Below, piece by piece: positions 12,422-13,719 of a DNA stretch of 13,719 nt. The notes under the pieces were generated by a model. The model worked only from the letters and a program-made list of their open reading frames with translations, was not told the DNA's origin and searched no databases. Location: assembly GCA_035291645.1 (NCBI GenBank), contig DATDRQ010000156.1, forward strand, positions 1 to 13,719, read 5' to 3'. The position numbers and the translations under genes are program-made. Numbering within the stretch: position 1 is the first letter of the stretch; the number at the start of each line of letters is the position of its first letter. Source of the stretch: DATDRQ01 sp035291645 (lineage in GTDB: Bacteria; Chloroflexota; Anaerolineae; Anaerolineales; UBA4823).

Positions 12422-12442
12422 ATCCCATCCGTAGGATGGGAT
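12422..12442 (+). promoter_or_regulatory. Perfect hairpin in the leader, just upstream of the ribosome site
   Basis: ATCCCATCC, a GTA loop, then GGATGGGAT: nine perfect pairs with a 3-nt loop, ending 17 nt before the AGGAG site (12460-12464). It has no T-run, so it is not a terminator. It could protect the mRNA 5' region or modulate translation of the membrane protein. Confidence 0.45.
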
Positions 12443-12470
12443 CGAAACATCAAGCTACAAGGAGATATGC

Positions 12471-12848
12471 ATGCTAAAGAACATCCTCATTCGCTGGGCT
12501 ATCATCGCATTGGCCGTTTTGGTAGCCGTCTGGCTGGTGCCCGGCATCAACGTCACCGGAACCAACGGCTGGGTGGTCGTGATCGTCATGGCAGCCGTGC
12601 TCGGCCTGGTGAATGCCCTCATCCGCCCGATCCTGGCGCTGCTCTCCTGCGGCTGCATCGTCGCTACGCTGGGCCTGTTCATGCTGGTAATCAACGCCTT
12701 CACCTTCTGGCTGGCTTCGTACATCACCGCTAACTGGTTGAATATGGGCTTTTCGGTGGACTCGCTGTGGGCAGCCTTCCTTGGCTCGCTGGTCGTCAGC
12801 GTCGTGTCCTTCGTGGTTTCGCTGGTGCTGCCGGGCGACCAGGGATAA
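12471..12848 (+). CDS. Small four-helix membrane protein ('phage holin family', Phage_holin_4_2 / YvlD-like)
   Basis: 125 residues, four hydrophobic segments at about 7-26, 33-52, 54-80 and 98-121. The motif VNALIRPILALL between helices 2 and 3 and the VINAFTFWLAS segment are typical of Phage_holin_4_2. Despite the family name these are mostly chromosomal membrane proteins of unknown role (YvlD-type, linked to envelope stress in Firmicutes), and nothing nearby suggests a prophage. AGGAG lies 6 nt before the ATG. The leader is long and carries a strong hairpin. Single gene; the glucosidase gene starts 178 bp further on. Confidence 0.85.
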   Translation: MLKNILIRWAIIALAVLVAVWLVPGINVTGTNGWVVVIVMAAVLGLVNALIRPILALLSCGCIVATLGLFMLVINAFTFWLASYITANWLNMGFSVDSLWAAFLGSLVVSVVSFVVSLVLPGDQG

Positions 12849-13026
12849 TCTATTCTTGGGTTGGTTCCTCGCAGGGGAACAACTTCATTGCCGATAGATG
12901 GAATTACGGACTGGGTCTCCGCCAAGGGTATCCAGTCCCTTTTCTGACCGTAACGATCACGAGGTGGAACTGGCCGTAAGAGAAGGGGGCCTGCCGCTCC
13001 CAGCGACGATAGAAAAGAGGTTTGAA

Positions 13027-13719
13027 ATGGATATCAAGGAAAACCTGCGCCTCCAGGAAGCCCGCAACCAGCAGGCAGCCTGGAAAAAATGGGGGCCATA
13101 CTTGAGCGAACGCCAGTGGGGCACCGTGCGCGAGGATTACAGCGAGGGCGGAGACGCCTGGGGCTACTTTACCCACGACCAGTCCCGCTCGCGCGCCTAC
13201 CACTGGGGCGAGGACGGACTGGGCGGGATCAGCGACGACGAGCAGCGGCTGTGCTTCGCCCTGGCGCTGTGGAACGGCGCCGACCCGATCTTGAAAGAGC
13301 GCCTGTTCGGGGTGACCAACAGCGAAGGCAACCACGGCGAGGACGCCAAGGAATATTACTATTACCTGGACAGCACCCCGACTCACTCCTACATGAAATA
13401 CCTGTACAAATACCCTCAGGCGGCGTTTCCCTACGACGACCTGGTGAGCACCAATCGCTCTCGAAGTCGCGCCGAGATGGAGTATGAGCTGCTCGACACG
13501 GGTGTCTTCGACGATGACCGCTACTTCGACGTGTTCGTCGAATACGCCAAGGCTGCCCCGGACGATCTGCTGATCGAAATCTCCATCTTCAACCGCGGCA
13601 TGCAGCCGGCTGAGATTCACGTCCTCCCGACGCTGTGGTTCCGCAATACCTGGTCCTGGGCCAGCGGCGCTCCCCGCCCGCTGCTCAAACAGGTAAAAGG
13701 CCCGGCTGGGGTCAGCGCC
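13027..13719 (+). CDS. GH63-like glucosidase (mannosyl-oligosaccharide glucosidase-related), 5' part
   Basis: The first 231 codons, open to the window edge. Full-length relatives are roughly 880-900 residues. Highly conserved N-terminal blocks are visible: KWGPYLSERQWGTVREDYS (21-39), DAWGYFTHDQSRSRAYHWG, GISDDEQRLCFALALWN, GNHGEDAKEYYYYLD (101-115), THSYMKYLYKYPQAAFPYDDL, DTGVFDDDRYFDVFVEYAKA and LLPTLWFRNTWSW-type residues near 199-211. This is the N-terminal beta-sandwich of the family; the (alpha/alpha)6 catalytic domain with its acidic residues lies beyond the window. No signal peptide, so cytoplasmic, probably acting on alpha-glucosides. A GAGG site sits about 7 nt before the ATG. No promoter or terminator stands out in the 178 bp before it. 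Confidence 0.88.
   Translation, partial: MDIKENLRLQEARNQQAAWKKWGPYLSERQWGTVREDYSEGGDAWGYFTHDQSRSRAYHWGEDGLGGISDDEQRLCFALALWNGADPILKERLFGVTNSEGNHGEDAKEYYYYLDSTPTHSYMKYLYKYPQAAFPYDDLVSTNRSRSRAEMEYELLDTGVFDDDRYFDVFVEYAKAAPDDLLIEISIFNRGMQPAEIHVLPTLWFRNTWSWASGAPRPLLKQVKGPAGVSA

Noticed and set aside
12471..12848. Prophage signal from the 'phage holin' gene
   Set aside because: This family is mostly chromosomal. No lysin, portal, capsid, integrase or other phage gene is nearby.
12904..13620. Minus-strand open frame opposite the glucosidase
   Set aside because: It lacks a start signal and family features. The plus strand shows continuous GH63-like conserved blocks.

Overview
The window looks like accessory DNA from a free-living, environmental, moderately to highly GC-rich bacterium. 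Chloroflexota (Anaerolineae-like) is my best guess, based on the mix of families: a GH63-like glucosidase, a DUF1684 protein, a small 'phage holin' membrane protein, ArsR/AHSA1 pairs, and a TGTCATTGCGAGG palindromic repeat. The assignment is an inference. No rRNA, tRNA or CRISPR array is present.

Layout. (1) 1-1478: a secreted protein of unknown family on the minus strand, ending in a double-hairpin terminator. (2) 1661-2400: a VapBC-type toxin-antitoxin pair on the plus strand, with an extended -10 promoter. (3) 2451-5201: a minus-strand operon of an ArsR regulator, two AHSA1/SRPBCC proteins, an alpha/beta hydrolase and a DUF1905/YdeI protein. It ends in a duplicated, diverged copy of the hydrolase 3' end. 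Its promoter lies inside the end of the upstream RibD-domain reductase gene (5233-5811), and its mRNA is probably leaderless with a GTG start. (4) 5808-6649: a small possible leader ORF, a VOC-family gene, and two gene fossils: a PPOX-family (pyridoxamine-phosphate-oxidase-like) gene reduced to its two ends, and the first codons of what looks like another RibD/DHFR-like gene. (5) 6760-9521: an MFS exporter followed by a covalent-FAD (BBE-type) oxidase, apparently one operon. (6) 9774-11214: a MarR regulator divergent from an NmrA-like NAD(P)-binding oxidoreductase, with an operator-like set of TAAGATA half-sites between them. (7) 11299-11835: a DUF1684 protein on the minus strand. (8) 11874-12092: nested palindromic, MITE-like repeats. 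(9) 12276-13719: a small four-helix membrane protein and the first 231 codons of a GH63-like glucosidase that runs off the window.

How it works together. Most genes encode small stress- or detoxification-type enzymes, each near its own one-component repressor (ArsR or MarR). The area also holds several traces of rearrangement: a partial gene duplication, internally deleted genes, nested repeats, and neighbours that visibly differ in base composition. I read it as a rearranging cargo region. I see no phage or conjugative machinery, no transposase, and no intact novel defence system beyond VapBC. The most interesting signals are the small-scale ones: the leaderless ArsR promoter/operator, the DUF1905 gene bracketed by hydrolase 3' ends, the PPOX fossil, and the nested repeat.
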